Assembly: GCA_019925795.1 (NCBI GenBank)
Contig: CM034307.1
Location: forward strand, 36,233,201 to 36,297,200
DNA: 64,000 nucleotides
Reading direction: 5' to 3'
Origin: Dendrobium chrysotoxum
Taxonomy: Eukaryota > Streptophyta > Magnoliopsida > Asparagales > Orchidaceae
Numbering within the stretch: the first letter of the stretch is position 1; each line of letters begins with the position of its first letter. Position numbers and translations under genes: made by a program. Below the pieces are notes generated by a model. It searched no databases. It was given only the letters and a program-made list of their open reading frames with translations, and had not been told where the DNA came from. Positions 35,901-46,586 of this stretch are shown here, piece after piece.

Positions 35901-35962
35901 TAGCCTTTGACACATTTAGTATGTTAAGGACAAGGCTAGGTGTAATAGATCTAAATGCTTGA
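32901..35962 (+). pseudogene. SIRE-like pol (protease, integrase, RT, RNase H)
   Basis: Protease: WYLDSGCSKHMTGD (32949). Integrase: HHCC from WHRRLCHAS to CDACQLGK (33337-33470), then HIDLFGP, QSDHGGEF and PQQNGVVERKNR carrying D, D and E (about 33526, 33723 and 33834). RT: YQMDVKSAFLNG (34752) and intact YVDD (35012-35023). RNase H: STAEAEYIAL and FCDNTSAICISK, ending VIDLNA at 35962. Breaks: TAA 33393, TAA 34506, a 7-nt-type deletion at about 34672 shifting frame, TGA near 34949, TGA 35462 and TAA near 35687. Several stops fit C-to-T or G-to-A. All catalytic residues I can see remain, so loss is recent. Confidence 0.92.
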
Positions 35963-36612
35963 TTAAAATTTTCTGCAAATGTACTTGTATTTGTTTTGTA
36001 TTTGTTAGTTTGTTTGTTGATTTGTTTTTATAATTATGTTTTTTTTTCTTGTTTAAATTTTTTTTTTATGTTTTTATTTGTTCTGTATTTGAATGGTGAA
36101 AGGCTGAAGTTTTTAAAGTGTTGGGTTTTTATTTATGTTCGTACTGTACGATATGTCATCGTACTGTACGATTATGTCATCGTACCCACATTTCGTTTGT
36201 ACGATCGGATAGAAAAACGCGGTTAGGGGCAGTTATTATTGGCGATCGTACGTACGAATACGTCATTCGTCTGTATGATCCATGTGTCGTTTCGCGTGAG
36301 GGACGAACCTAACCGTCGCCTGAACGACCTTTAATTTTCTGATCGTCCCGGACGAACACGTAATCATCTGTACGATCAGGAAGTCAAAAAGCCTGTACGA
36401 AAGGACGCCTCGGGACGAGCAGTTTATAAAAAACAGTTTCATTTTGATTGTTTTCGTTCGTCTCGGATGAATTTTAATTCGTCCCGGACGAATCTAGGAT
36501 CGTCTTGTACGAATACTATTCGTACAGTACGATATCAAGGTTTTTCTATAAAGGAGGGTCACTTTCTTTCATTTCACCATCTTTCTAGAAACCTTTAGAA
36601 CCTTTAGAGAAA
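35963..36612 (+). other. Spacer after pol with palindromes
   Basis: T-rich, then a cluster of TCGTACTGTACGA (36139 and 36159), GATCGTACGTACGA (36244), TTCGTCCCGGACGAA (36479) and TCGTACAGTACGA (36520) sites. Same motif family as the LTRs. Could hold a promoter for the following ORF. Confidence 0.65.
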
Positions 36613-37695
36613 ATGTCTGGGAGTGGAAAAAGGGCACGAGTGGCTAGGCGTCCGGCGTCTAGAAGGGATTGTGATGAAAATTTCCTTCGTGAAGAAAATG
36701 AGGAAGCATACCTTAGGTATGCTGCGTCTAAGGTTACTCCTTCCCGCATCCTACTGCAAGAAAACATCCATTTTGCAGTTATACCCCTCTTTGACTCGAC
36801 ACAGTTTTCTTTCCTACTGACCTTGATTTATGCCTTCAATAAGGACTTGTTTCATGTTTTCCTGGTAAACATGACCTTTAACGAGAATCATATTGCCATC
36901 TCTTCCTATGTCCTTAAACAAAAGGTTAGAATAACAAAGGAGGATCTAGGAGAATACATTCATCTTAGAACTGAAGGGATTAGAGCTCATACTTTCTCTA
37001 CAAGACCTAAAAATGGTTGGTCTAAAATTAACCAAGTTCTTAGATGTGCAAGCATACATACACATGTTGCTCAGGTAGAAATATTGAATCAAAATGCTAG
37101 GATAATTCAACATGTGCTAAGAACTTCAATAATACCTAAAGCAGGAGATCGAGTTAATATGACTCCTCTTCTTTCTGCAACAACATTTCTTATTATGACT
37201 GGTCAGCCTATAGATGAAGCTCAATTGATCTTAGATTACATCTATTATCTGTCTGATATTGGGTTGGCTAGTGTGAAGAGGAAGAAAAATATTGCTTTAG
37301 GACATGTTGTGTGTTATATCCTAAAGAGAAAGTACAATCTAGTTTATCCTTCTGGTCCTTCAGAGCTCCTACTATACTTCACTGATGCTTCTTTTAGAGC
37401 ATTATTTGGGAAAGAGGGTACTGCTGACAGCTCAGATGATGAGCCTCATTTTGCTACTGCTCCTTCAGGTGCACCCTCAACTGCACCTGGACCTTCGTAG
37501 GATTTCTATCAAAACATGGTCCAACATTTTGATAGAATGGACCAACATTTTGATGACATGGAGGCTCATTTAAAGAGGCAGGATGATCAGTTTGATGCTG
37601 TTAACACAAACATTGCAACTCTTAACATCTATTTCTCATTGTTCGGTGGTATACCACCTCCTCCACCTCCTGATCAGGGTCCCTCTCAGTACTAG
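36613..37695 (+). pseudogene. Extra ORF downstream of pol (env position), one in-frame stop
   Basis: ATG 36613 gives 295 codons to a TAG at 37498-37500; reading continues in frame for 64 more codons to TAG 37693. N-terminus basic (SGSGKRARVARRPASRR, nuclear-signal-like), then a globular part with YVLKQKVRITKEDLGEYIHL (about 97-116), a basic CYILKRKYNLVYP, a Ser/Ala/Pro linker, and past the stop a coiled-coil segment QHFDRMDQHFDDMEAHLKRQ and a proline run. No signal peptide or clear membrane anchor, so an envelope role is not supported. The globular part resembles the 'putative plant transposon protein' family as I remember it; unverified. The stop is a likely C-to-T change. Confidence 0.75.
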
Positions 37696-38960
37696 CTTGG
37701 ATGATTTTGTGTCACTCTATGTTTGTTTTTTTTTTAAGTTGACTATGAGTATCTTGTTGTAAGTTATTATTTTTATGTTTTTAGCAAGTTCATTATTTGA
37801 TATGTGCTTTAAAAGTGTAACTTGCTATGATTGTATGGTGTGAAGTTATTAGTAATGGAATGTTCCAGTGTTTCGGTGTTTATACTTTTTGTGTTAGTGA
37901 ATGGCCTTATTTCACTTGAATATAGTTAATTACTGATTTAAAATATTAATTAAGTTCATATTACAATAAAAATAGTATGCATAACTTTAGAACGTCAAAT
38001 CTTTTAGATTTCGTTATATTATGATGTGGATTAGAAGATCTTCTTTAAATCTTATTTAGACATATTATTTAGTCAAAAATTATGTATGGTTGTTGTTTTA
38101 ACATTATTCTCACATTCTATGTCTTTGTGTTTTATTATTGTATTTGTGACTAAAGAGATAATCTTATTGGAAAGAATCTTCATAAGCAAAGCTTGAAAAG
38201 ATGCACAAAATGTGTCATATAAGAAAAGATGCACAATGTCGCCAAATGTAAAAAGACACATAAAGTGTGTCATCAAATCAAAAGATGCGCAATGTCACCA
38301 ACTGTCAACAGACACACAAAGTGTGTCCTCAAATCAAAAGATGCGCAAAGTCGCCACATATTCTTTCCTTTAGTTTTTTCGTCTCTTTTTCACTAATCAA
38401 TAATTGTCACTTTAGACCTAGAATTTTTGATAATGTTATCTCTCCTTCTATACAAGAATTGAGACTGCTAAACATGTCTAATACATTACTACTATAGATC
38501 AACTTTTCTTGTCCTTAACATAATTTGAAATCTCACATTTTTGAGTCTTTAGTTTTTGCATCTCATTTCATCTTGTAATTCAACTTCATTTAACATAATT
38601 CCATTTCTCAGCTATATTCTAGTGCTCTTTTTGCTGTTGGCAAAAGGGGAAGAGTTTTATTATTTGTTTGACTTATGTTCTTGTATGATTGTATGTGCTT
38701 TGTATGTATGTTCTTGTATGTTTGTATGTGCTTGCTTTATTTTTTTTGCTCTACACTCTTTTCTTCCCTTCTCTTGTCTATCCTCAAATATCTTGATTTA
38801 TCTTTAAGGGGAGCTTAAGGATAGGATAAGTCAGTTTTAGGGATTTATGTTATTTTGGGGGAGTGTAGATCTTTTATTTAAAGGGGATACATTGAGTGAA
38901 TGTTAGAAGATCTTTTTATTTTTTTATATATCATCAAACAATAGTTGTTTTGCCATCATC
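37696..38960 (+). other. 3' non-coding interior of SIRE-like element
   Basis: AT-rich. Contains the AAA-loop hairpin repeats at 38190-38360. The short ORFs are low-complexity and not supported. Ends at the PPT. Confidence 0.6.
38190..38360 (+). repeat. Short hairpin repeats with AAA loop
   Basis: About six units led by AAAAGA or AAAGA. The clearest are GACACAC-AAA-GTGTGTC and GACACAT-AAA-GTGTGTC (one G-U pair), alternating with GATGCGC or GATGCAC half-units. Confidence 0.78.
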
Positions 38961-38973
38961 AAAAAGGGGGAGA
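38961..38973 (+). promoter_or_regulatory. PPT of SIRE-like element
   Basis: AAAAAGGGGGAGA, one base from the 3' LTR. Confidence 0.88.
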
Positions 38974-38974
38974 T

Positions 38975-40559
38975 TGTTTTTGATTGGAGTGAATTGTTTT
39001 ATTCATGAGAATTCTAATTCTAGTTTATGTTTTTGATGATTACAAAAGTTTATTGTTTGTCTAATTTATCTTCTAACATATATCTTTGAGTTTTTTGTTT
39101 GTCTGTGTGTACTAAAGTATTTTTCAGGAAATTTACACTCAAGACTGTTGAAGACTTCAAGTTCACTTGTTCACTGTAAATGAAGTCTGTAATTTTCTTT
39201 TCTTCTTTTTCTTTAGTCTGAGAGAGTGTGATTGTAAGTTGGATAACTGTGCACACACACACAAGGGGGGAGTAAAACGTTTAAATGTTTTTCAACTGGT
39301 CGTACAGTACGAATTGAATTCGTACAGTACGATATGAATAATATGTCCTCCAGTTAGAACCCATAAGACTAGAAAATTTTTCTAAGGCATGTTCGTACAG
39401 TACAAATAACATTCATACATGAGTTTTGCTATACGAACAGCTCAAAATTGGGTTCATCCAGAGGTTCGTACGGGACGAAGTGTTCGAATGAAGCTCACTG
39501 TTCGATTCGTCCAAGCATTCGTACGGGACGAAGCGTTGGGACGATGCTCACTGATCGATTCGTCCAAGCGTTCGTACGGGACGAAGCATTGGGACGATGC
39601 TCACTGTTCGATTCGTCCAAGCATTCGTACGGGATGAACTATGTGTACGAACGGCTCTGTTGTGTTCGTCTGATGAGTCATACAGGACGAATTGTTCAAT
39701 CTTTTGAACTATTCGTACAGTACAATGGACGATCGTACGGGACGATCGGCACGGACTTAACTTGAAAATTCGGTTTTTGGACGGTTTTTTCCTGTCCTTA
39801 GTATAAAAATGACTCAAAACTGTTTTGAAATAAGATCCTTCTGCGAAACTTCTTTTGAGAAGTGAGAGGAGAGTGATTAGGAGAGTGTTTAAGAGTGAGT
39901 TTTGAGAGATCTTTCAAAAGAAAATTGAGAGGAGATTCACAAGGTTATCCAATTGAGAGGATTTCTGTTACTTGTTCTTTAAGCATCTTCCTAGTTCCTT
40001 GGAGACTTTTGCAAGAGTATTGTTCGAAAGGATTCCGGTTCTCTGCCGCACTTAGAGGGTGAAAAGGATGACGGTTCTCTGCCGCACTTGGAGGGTGAAA
40101 AGGATGACGGTTCTCTGCCGCACTTGGAGGGTGAAAAGGATGACGGTACTCTGCCGCGCCAGGGTTGGTGGAAGAGAGTTTGTAAAGGCTTCTCCGCCTT
40201 GCTGTGGGGGCAAAAGGAGAGACACTTGGTTTTAGTGCAATACCTAGAGAAGGTATCTCTAGGGAGTGGATGTAGGTCGAGTTTGACCAAACCACTATAA
40301 ATTCTGGTGTTTTCTGTTCTCTATTTATTTTTCTGCATTTCTATTTTCTACAGTTTATTCTTGTTGCGGTTGAATTTCTGTTTTAAAAGAAAGAGCAAAA
40401 ATTATCTCTGTTCGTACTGTACGAAGGTATATCGTACTGTACGAGTAGCTTTAAAATTTCCAAATTATCAAGAGTAATTTTAAAAGGAACCAATTCACCC
40501 CCTCTTGGTTAGCCTAAGGGTCATTGAGCAATAGGTCTAACAACCTATTTGCACTATCA
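38975..40559 (+). repeat. 3' LTR of SIRE-like element
   Basis: Starts TGTTTTTG, ends CACTATCA. Same internal repeats as the 5' LTR: palindromes from 39300, 53-bp repeat 39490-39635, TATAAAAA 39802-39809, 36-bp repeat 40037-40160. Not transcribed into any following gene that I can see. Confidence 0.92.
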
Positions 40560-42120
40560 CGGGAATGGGTTCAACAGATTTGAAATGATATTTGGAGACC
40601 AATGGAAGTGGTCCCAAGGTCTGATGAGGTCATTTGGTCAAAATGACCTATTTTGACCCTAAAGGGCCTATTTGGTCAACCTGGTTGACTTGGTCAACCA
40701 GACTGACCCAGGGTCTGGTTTTAGATCCAACAAGTTTGGTTTGATGATTGAAACTTGTTGGAGGTGGTTGCATTTGATTTGGAACTCATTTGGTTCAAAT
40801 GACCATTTACACCCCATAGGGGTATTTTGGTCATTTTGACCCCTAGTCAACTAGGGGTCAATTTAAGTCCAAAAAAATGTAGTTTATTGCTCAATGGGTC
40901 ATAATCAAGGGTATGGAAATGATTTGAGGGTTTGGAGAAGGCTCCAAGGCCAGGATTCACTGGGTGGCAGGTCCAGTGGCGTAGGCTGTAAATATTTGAA
41001 GGTTATATAGCCTTTAGATTTTAATTCAGTTTCTTAGGTTAGAGACCTCAGAATGAGCTCAAATTTGGAGAGTTGCCTCTAGAGACATGTCACATCAGTG
41101 TGGAATTGATATATCCTGAATCAGAGGTCATTTGATAGGGTTTTGACGTGTTCAAAGATTCACTGGAAAAGGCTTTTAGGACTTAGACCTTTGGCCTTGG
41201 GATTTGATCTGGATTTCTAGTTTTGAGCTAGATTTTGGATTTGAATGACAGGGTTTGAACTACCTACATTATTTACAATCATTTGGATGATTGTAGATGA
41301 TTAGATAGGATTAAAGTCAGGTCATAGGCTGGAGCAACTAAATCTGGGTTGTTTAAAGGTTAGGATTGGTCAGGGATTTGAATTGACTTGAACTCTGGAT
41401 TGACTTGAGTCTTGAATAAATTGATTTAAAGTCTAGGTTGGTTTGGAGTTTGAATAGATTTGAGATCTGGATAGATTTAAGATCTAAGAGATTCCTAAGA
41501 CCTAGATTGATCTAGAGTCTGGGTATATCTAGAATATGGGTAGATCCTAGGACCTGAAACCTGGGGGAATCCTAAAGTCTAAAAATCCTAGGGTCTGGAG
41601 TCTGGATTGATCTTAAGATCTAAATAGATCTAAGATGTAAAGTCTGGAGGAATCTTAAGGTCTATATTAGATCATAGGATCTGAAGTCTAGAAAGAATCC
41701 TAGGGTCTATAGTAGATCATAGGGTCTGGAGTCTAGGAAGGAATTCTAGGGTGTGGGTTGATCTCAAGGTCTGGAATCTAGGGACATCTTAGGGTCTAGA
41801 ATAACCCTAAGATCTAGATGGATCTAGGAGAATTCTAGGGTTTAAGAAGATCATATGACCAAGAGTCTGACAGAATCCTAAGGTCTAAAATAGATCCTAG
41901 GGTCTGAAGTCTAGGAGGATCCTAGAGTCTAGGTTAGTCTGGAGTTTGATTGAGTTGAGTTTCAAAATTAGTATGGGATTAATATTAATTTAAATCTGGA
42001 TTGGCATTCTGGATTGATCTAAGATCAGATTGATCTTAGGGTCAAGATTGATCCTAAGGAATAGAAGGATCCTAAGGTCTGGATTGGTCCTACTGACCTC
42101 ATACAAAAATGAGGTCAACA
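40560..42120 (-). repeat. Tat A 5' LTR, segment 3 (U3 start)
   Basis: Resumes the LTR after the SIRE-like insertion and ends in GAGGTCAACA at 42120. Matches 3582-5136. In element sense this is the true 5' edge of Tat A; the next base is host DNA (GGTTA). Confidence 0.88.
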
Positions 42121-43870
42121 GGTTAAAAAATAATGAAAACATCGCATTAAAACTGGATGTCCAAACATTGCTGAATCAAATAATGAATCATGTATGCATT
42201 GATAATATTGCTAGATAGAACTGTAATGTGCATAAATAATATTGATAGATGTATCATCTGAGTACATATACATATATTGACAGCATATGATGCATATAAT
42301 TAATAATAGATACAATAGATATGACTAATGATATTGATGACACCTGTATGTTATGATTTCTTTATTGATTTATAAATGCTATTAGTATGATTACTTTACA
42401 GATTTATTGATTTTCGTTTCGACTATTGATTCATTAAAATGATTTATTGTCTTTGTTACTGATCATTTTGAGCCTTATGAATAATAACTAATCATTGATG
42501 AGATATGAATGCTATTAACTAAACAAAGCATATATATGATTTAAAAATATTAAAATAGATAATTCTTTCAAATTTGATTCTGAGACATGACATACTCACT
42601 TATTATGCTATATAGCCTACTTGCTCATAATGACCATGCTTAATCAAATGATGAAAATCATACCTCAGCTTGGCAATACCATTGAACCCCATATTAATTA
42701 TTTCAAAACAACATGTCTTCTACTATGATATATTACAAATAATGGAAATATGAGATTTTGATTAAATTTACCACTACCACCTAACTCCATCTCTTCTATA
42801 TAGGAGCAAAGTTAATTACCAAATTTAAGAGAAATTAATATAATCTTAAAAGAGGAAGCCATCTATAACATAAAATTTATTTTAGAGTGCAATAACCTCA
42901 GCTAAGCATTATTTTTTAGCTATTAGTGCATGTGCCCATTAGAAGCCTCAATCTAAGAGTAAAAGTCATCAGTTAGCTTAAGATCTCTAATAATTCTTAT
43001 CAACTATTTAATTTGCATCCTAAAAATTCCTTTTGAGCCCTCAATTGGATAAATTTTATTTAGTTGTAATACATTTATCTCTTGATTTTTATTTGGTTGA
43101 TGATCATAATATTATTGGGCTAAAGTGTAATCACATGATTATATCATCCTTAAAGAATAATAAGCCAGTGGCATACCTACAATGACTTAATTTTTTAGCT
43201 TTATATTTTATTATTATCATATTTATTATTATTAATTTAATAATTATATTGTAGCACCTTTTTTTGGGTTCACATGCATAACACTTCATTTTTACTTACA
43301 TATTCAACACTTAAAAGTTCCTATTTAATCAACTACTAATCCATTAGCTTCTCATCCCAAGATATTGAAATAAGCTTACAAAGTTCCCATCTCATGTTCC
43401 TATCCCATGGTGCTGATCCTAGTGGCTTGCTCCACCTCTAGTAACCCTTGGGGGTGCAAGCTCCCACTCAACAATCTGTCGCCTTTCACGCACAGGCTCA
43501 CTGTAACTCCAACCATCACTTTCACGTCTACACTTTGCTCATTATTTATTTCGACCCCTATCATGCTTCCTTCAAGCTGCCTCGCCTTTTCACTATGACC
43601 ATCCCCTGCTCCAAAAGTTAGCGGTTCAAGAAGTGAGTAGTGTTTTTATATTAACTCATCTAAAGAGCGCAACTCATTTTGATCTATTAGTTGGGGACTT
43701 TGACTACTAAACACGATGTTTTGAGTTCGAAACTTACGTATATGATGTGTGTGAGTAGGAGTGGGGGAACAAATTAATAATTTTTAGAATTCTCTTAATT
43801 TTTTTGGATAAATCTTTTATCTTTTTTCTATTAATAGTTCATAGTGAAATTATTGAAACCTCTTGCAAAG
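42121..43870. other. Unique AT-rich host sequence
   Basis: No gene recognised. 43630-43760 has a phrase (TTGGGGACTTTGACTACTAA, then GTTCGAAAC) resembling tRNA-derived SINE A- and B-box regions, but no clear ends. 43862-43870 is CTTGCAAAG, the target duplication of the Mutator-like element. Confidence 0.5.
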
Positions 43871-44108
43871 GAACTTTTATTAGGTGCGGACTCCGGACGC
43901 AGCTCTACGTCCGGAGTCGAATAAAATTAAGACACATGGACCTGGCGACCCGACCCAGCCCACTTATGAAAATTTTAAATTCGTGCCAGCTCACTCATTT
44001 TTTATATTTTTAAAAAACTGAACCGTAGAAGCTTTCAAATATTTAGGGTTTGCTGAATAGAAATTTTGGTGCCTACTGAGAAAGAAGAAAGAGAAGAAGA
44101 CGATTAAG

Positions 44109-44357
44109 ATGAAGATTGGTTTGGAGGACTTCACATTCTCTGTAGAGCCATCGAAGAAGAAGATAAAGCTTAATAGTAAGGTGTATTTTATTTACATTTT
44201 AATTTCTTTTCAATGAATATAATGAGACAATATATATTTTACTGAGTTTACTTTTTCTATAGAGAAATCTGTTGTAAAGGCAAATACAACCAAAAGGGCA
44301 CCTTCAAGGCATCTCAGTTCTCAAACAAGCTCAAATACTTCAACGAAGAATTTATAA
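44109..44357 (+). other. Small two-exon ORF inside left inverted repeat
   Basis: Exon 1 at 44109-44180 (MKIGLEDFTFSVEPSKKKIK...), an 84-bp AT-rich intron with GT...AG (44181-44264), exon 2 at 44265-44357 to TAA: 54 residues, Lys/Ser/Thr-rich. The right arm (46303-46226 and 46141-46040, minus) keeps the same frame, splice sites and stop, with a 9-nt in-frame insertion and an extra ATG. The exon is no better conserved than the intron, so selection is not shown. Could be a captured gene start. Confidence 0.4.
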
Positions 44358-44539
44358 ACTGGAAAATAATAGTTTATGTATTTTTTGTGATGTTTCATAC
44401 ATATTCACTTTAAATGTATTTTTAAAAAATTTGTATCTGTGTATTTATTCATTTTAAAATTATTTGTGCTTTTACACAACTATATCTTAGAAAGGTTATA
44501 TTGAAAAATATAATTTTTTTCATTAAAATGATATATATA

Positions 44540-45870
44540 TTGTTAGGTACTGCTGTGTATCGCTGTTAGGTATCACTAGGTACCACTTGGTACCGCTAGG
44601 TACTGCTGTGTATCGCTGCTAGGCATCGCTATGTACCACTCGGTACCACTAGGTACTGCTAGGTACCGCTGTATGAAGATGTTGGAATGCTGCTAGGTAT
44701 CGCTAGGTACTGCCAGGTACTGCTACTAGGTACTACTAGGTACCGCTGCTAAGTGCCTTTTAAAACAAACAAGGAGCTCTTCAATGACTGAATATAGACA
44801 ATAACTATTTTCTCTTTTTTCTATTTTTTATTTTGGTTGTTGTAAGATTATAGTTAAATGAATCCAATTATTTATACTTATTAGAAACATATAAAATTCA
44901 TTTGCTATTGTCAATTGGGATGATCAGTTTTTTAAAAAAAATTTCATGAGTGTTTATGGAGAGCTTTGAAGCTAGGACAATGTTGTAATTAACATGTTAT
45001 AATTGATTTATTCTTGAGCAATCTAAAGTATTTACTGTATTCATTAATTTTTTATATATTTTTTCTAAAACCCACTTATTTGTTCAAGTATAAAATTTCA
45101 AGAGTTGGCTTTAAGAATGATCATATTCTATAAACTGAATTGTATAAAATTTTACGTCGCAATCATCATTTTAATTGTTTTGAAAATTTTAATATTTATG
45201 CTCTACCAATCAAATTAGACTTTTTTAAATTTTTTTTAATGAAAAAGGTATTTTATTTCAGTTTTAATCACATTATACAAAAAATCTCTTTCAATTAAAA
45301 ATTTTAAGTATAGTGCATTTTAATAAAAAAATTATATTATGTGCATTTTTCAATATAAATTATACAGTTATGTAAAAGCATAAAAAATTTTAAAATGAAT
45401 AAATAGCAGCGGTACCTAGTAGTATAGAGTGGTACCTAGTAGTACCTAGCAGCGATACACAGTAGTACCTACCAATATATAATGCATTTTAATGAAAAAA
45501 TAAAATTTTTCATAAGCTCGACACTCCAACATCTTCATACAGCGGTACCTATCGGTACCAAGCAGCGATACCTAGCAGCGGTACTGTGTAAAAGCAAAAA
45601 AAAGTTTTAAAATGAATAAATAGCAGCAGTACTTATCGGTACCTAGCGGTATCAAGCGGTACTTAGTAGCGATACACAGCAGTATCTAGCAATATATAAT
45701 GCATTTTAACGAAAAAATTAAAATTTTCAATATAAATTTTCTAATATACAGTTGTGTAAAAGCACAATAAGTTTTAAAATATTTAATATACAATAGTACC
45801 TAGCGGTACTAAGTGGTACCTAGCGATACCTAGCAGTGATACACAACAGTATCTAGCAATATATAGCACA
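44540..45870. repeat. 10-bp GGTACC minisatellite in two opposed arrays
   Basis: Left array 44546-44760, units like CGCTAGGTAC; right array 45405-45860, units like GTACCTAGCG. The right one is interleaved with about four ~200-bp copies of inner arm sequence (GTGTAAAAGCA, TTTTAAAATGAATAAATAGC). Confidence 0.8.
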
Positions 45871-46586
45871 TTTTAATGAAAAAATTTTATTTTTCAATAT
45901 AATTTTTCTAAGATATAGTTGTGTAAAAGCACAAATAATTTTAAAATGAATAAATACACCGATACAAATTTTTAAGAATACATTCAAAGTGAATATGTAT
46001 GAAACATCGCAAAAAATACATAAACTATTATTTTCCAGTTTATAAATTCTTCGTTGAAGTATTTGAGCTTGTTTGAGAACTGATATGCCTTGAAGGTGCC
46101 CTTTTGGTTGTATTTGTCTTATTTGCCTTTACAACAGATTTCTCTATAGAAAAAGTAAACTCAGTAAAATATATATTGTCTAATTATATTCATTGAAAAG
46201 AAATTAGAATGTAAATAAAATACACCTTATTATTAAGCTTTATCTTCTTCTTTGATGGCTCTGCAAAGAATGCGAAGTCCTCTAAACCAATCTTCATTTT
46301 CATCGTCTTCTTCTCTTTCTTCTTTCTCAGCAGGCACCAAAATTTTTATTCAGCAAACTCTAAATATTTGAAAGCTTTCGCGATTCAGCTTTTTAAAAAT
46401 ATAAAAAATGAGTGAGCTGACGCGAATTTAAAATTTTCATAAATGGGCTGGGTCGGGTCGCCGGGTCCACGTGTCTTAATTTTATTCGACTCCGAACGTA
46501 GAGCTGCGTCTGGAGTCCGCACCTAATAAAAGTTCCTTGCAAAGGGAGAGTTGGACAATCGAATGGCAGAATATTCTTAAACAGAA

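Larger units (their letters stand above)
29505..40559 (+). mobile_element. SIRE/Maximus-like Ty1/copia retrotransposon
   Basis: 11055 bp with LTRs of 1586 bp (29505-31090) and 1585 bp (38975-40559). An initiator-Met primer site, gag, pol in copia order (protease, integrase, RT, RNase H), an extra ORF and a PPT lie between. The target duplication is TGGGA / CGGGA (29500-29504 and 40560-40564), one mismatch; the intact site in the other Tat LTR is at about 3582. Known: a long gag with coiled coil and an additional ORF after pol are typical of the SIRE clade. Pol has four or more breaks, so the copy is inactive, but gag is open and the extra ORF has one stop. Confidence 0.93.
1..42120 (-). mobile_element. 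Giant Ty3/gypsy Tat/Ogre-like retrotransposon A (host of nested insertions)
   Basis: Seen: sequence 1-5136 recurs in the same orientation as a broken second copy within 17322-42120. Between them, on the minus strand, lie ORF1, gag, protease, RT, two RNase H domains and integrase in that order. The minus-strand primer site lies at 17297-17314 and a G-rich PPT abuts 5136, so the right repeat is the 5' LTR and the left one the 3' LTR. Known: an extra ORF before gag, dual RNase H and no chromodomain mark the Tat branch (Ogre/Retand relatives). Inference: without nested insertions the 5' LTR is about 8.5 kb and the internal region about 12.2 kb, so the whole element would be near 29 kb. The window starts inside the 3' LTR, so its far end is not seen. 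Pol is broken by many stops; this copy is not autonomous. Confidence 0.9.
43871..46535. mobile_element. Non-autonomous Mutator-like element with ~660-bp inverted repeats
   Basis: Terminal inverted repeats run inward from GAACTTTTATTAGGTGCGG (43871) and its complement ending at 46535, about 660 bp each. Perfect 9-bp direct duplications CTTGCAAAG flank it (43862-43870 and 46536-46544), the size diagnostic of Mutator. The interior (44540-45870) is made of a 10-bp TAGGTACCGC-type repeat and copies of inner arm sequence; no transposase. It landed 51 bp upstream of the uL18 start codon. Confidence 0.9.

Noticed and set aside
36613..37695. Envelope gene
   Set aside because: Position fits but there is no signal peptide, cleavage site or membrane anchor in the reading.
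43804..44013. 69-codon ORF over the Mutator end
   Set aside because: Crosses the insertion boundary and target duplication, so cannot be an ancestral gene.
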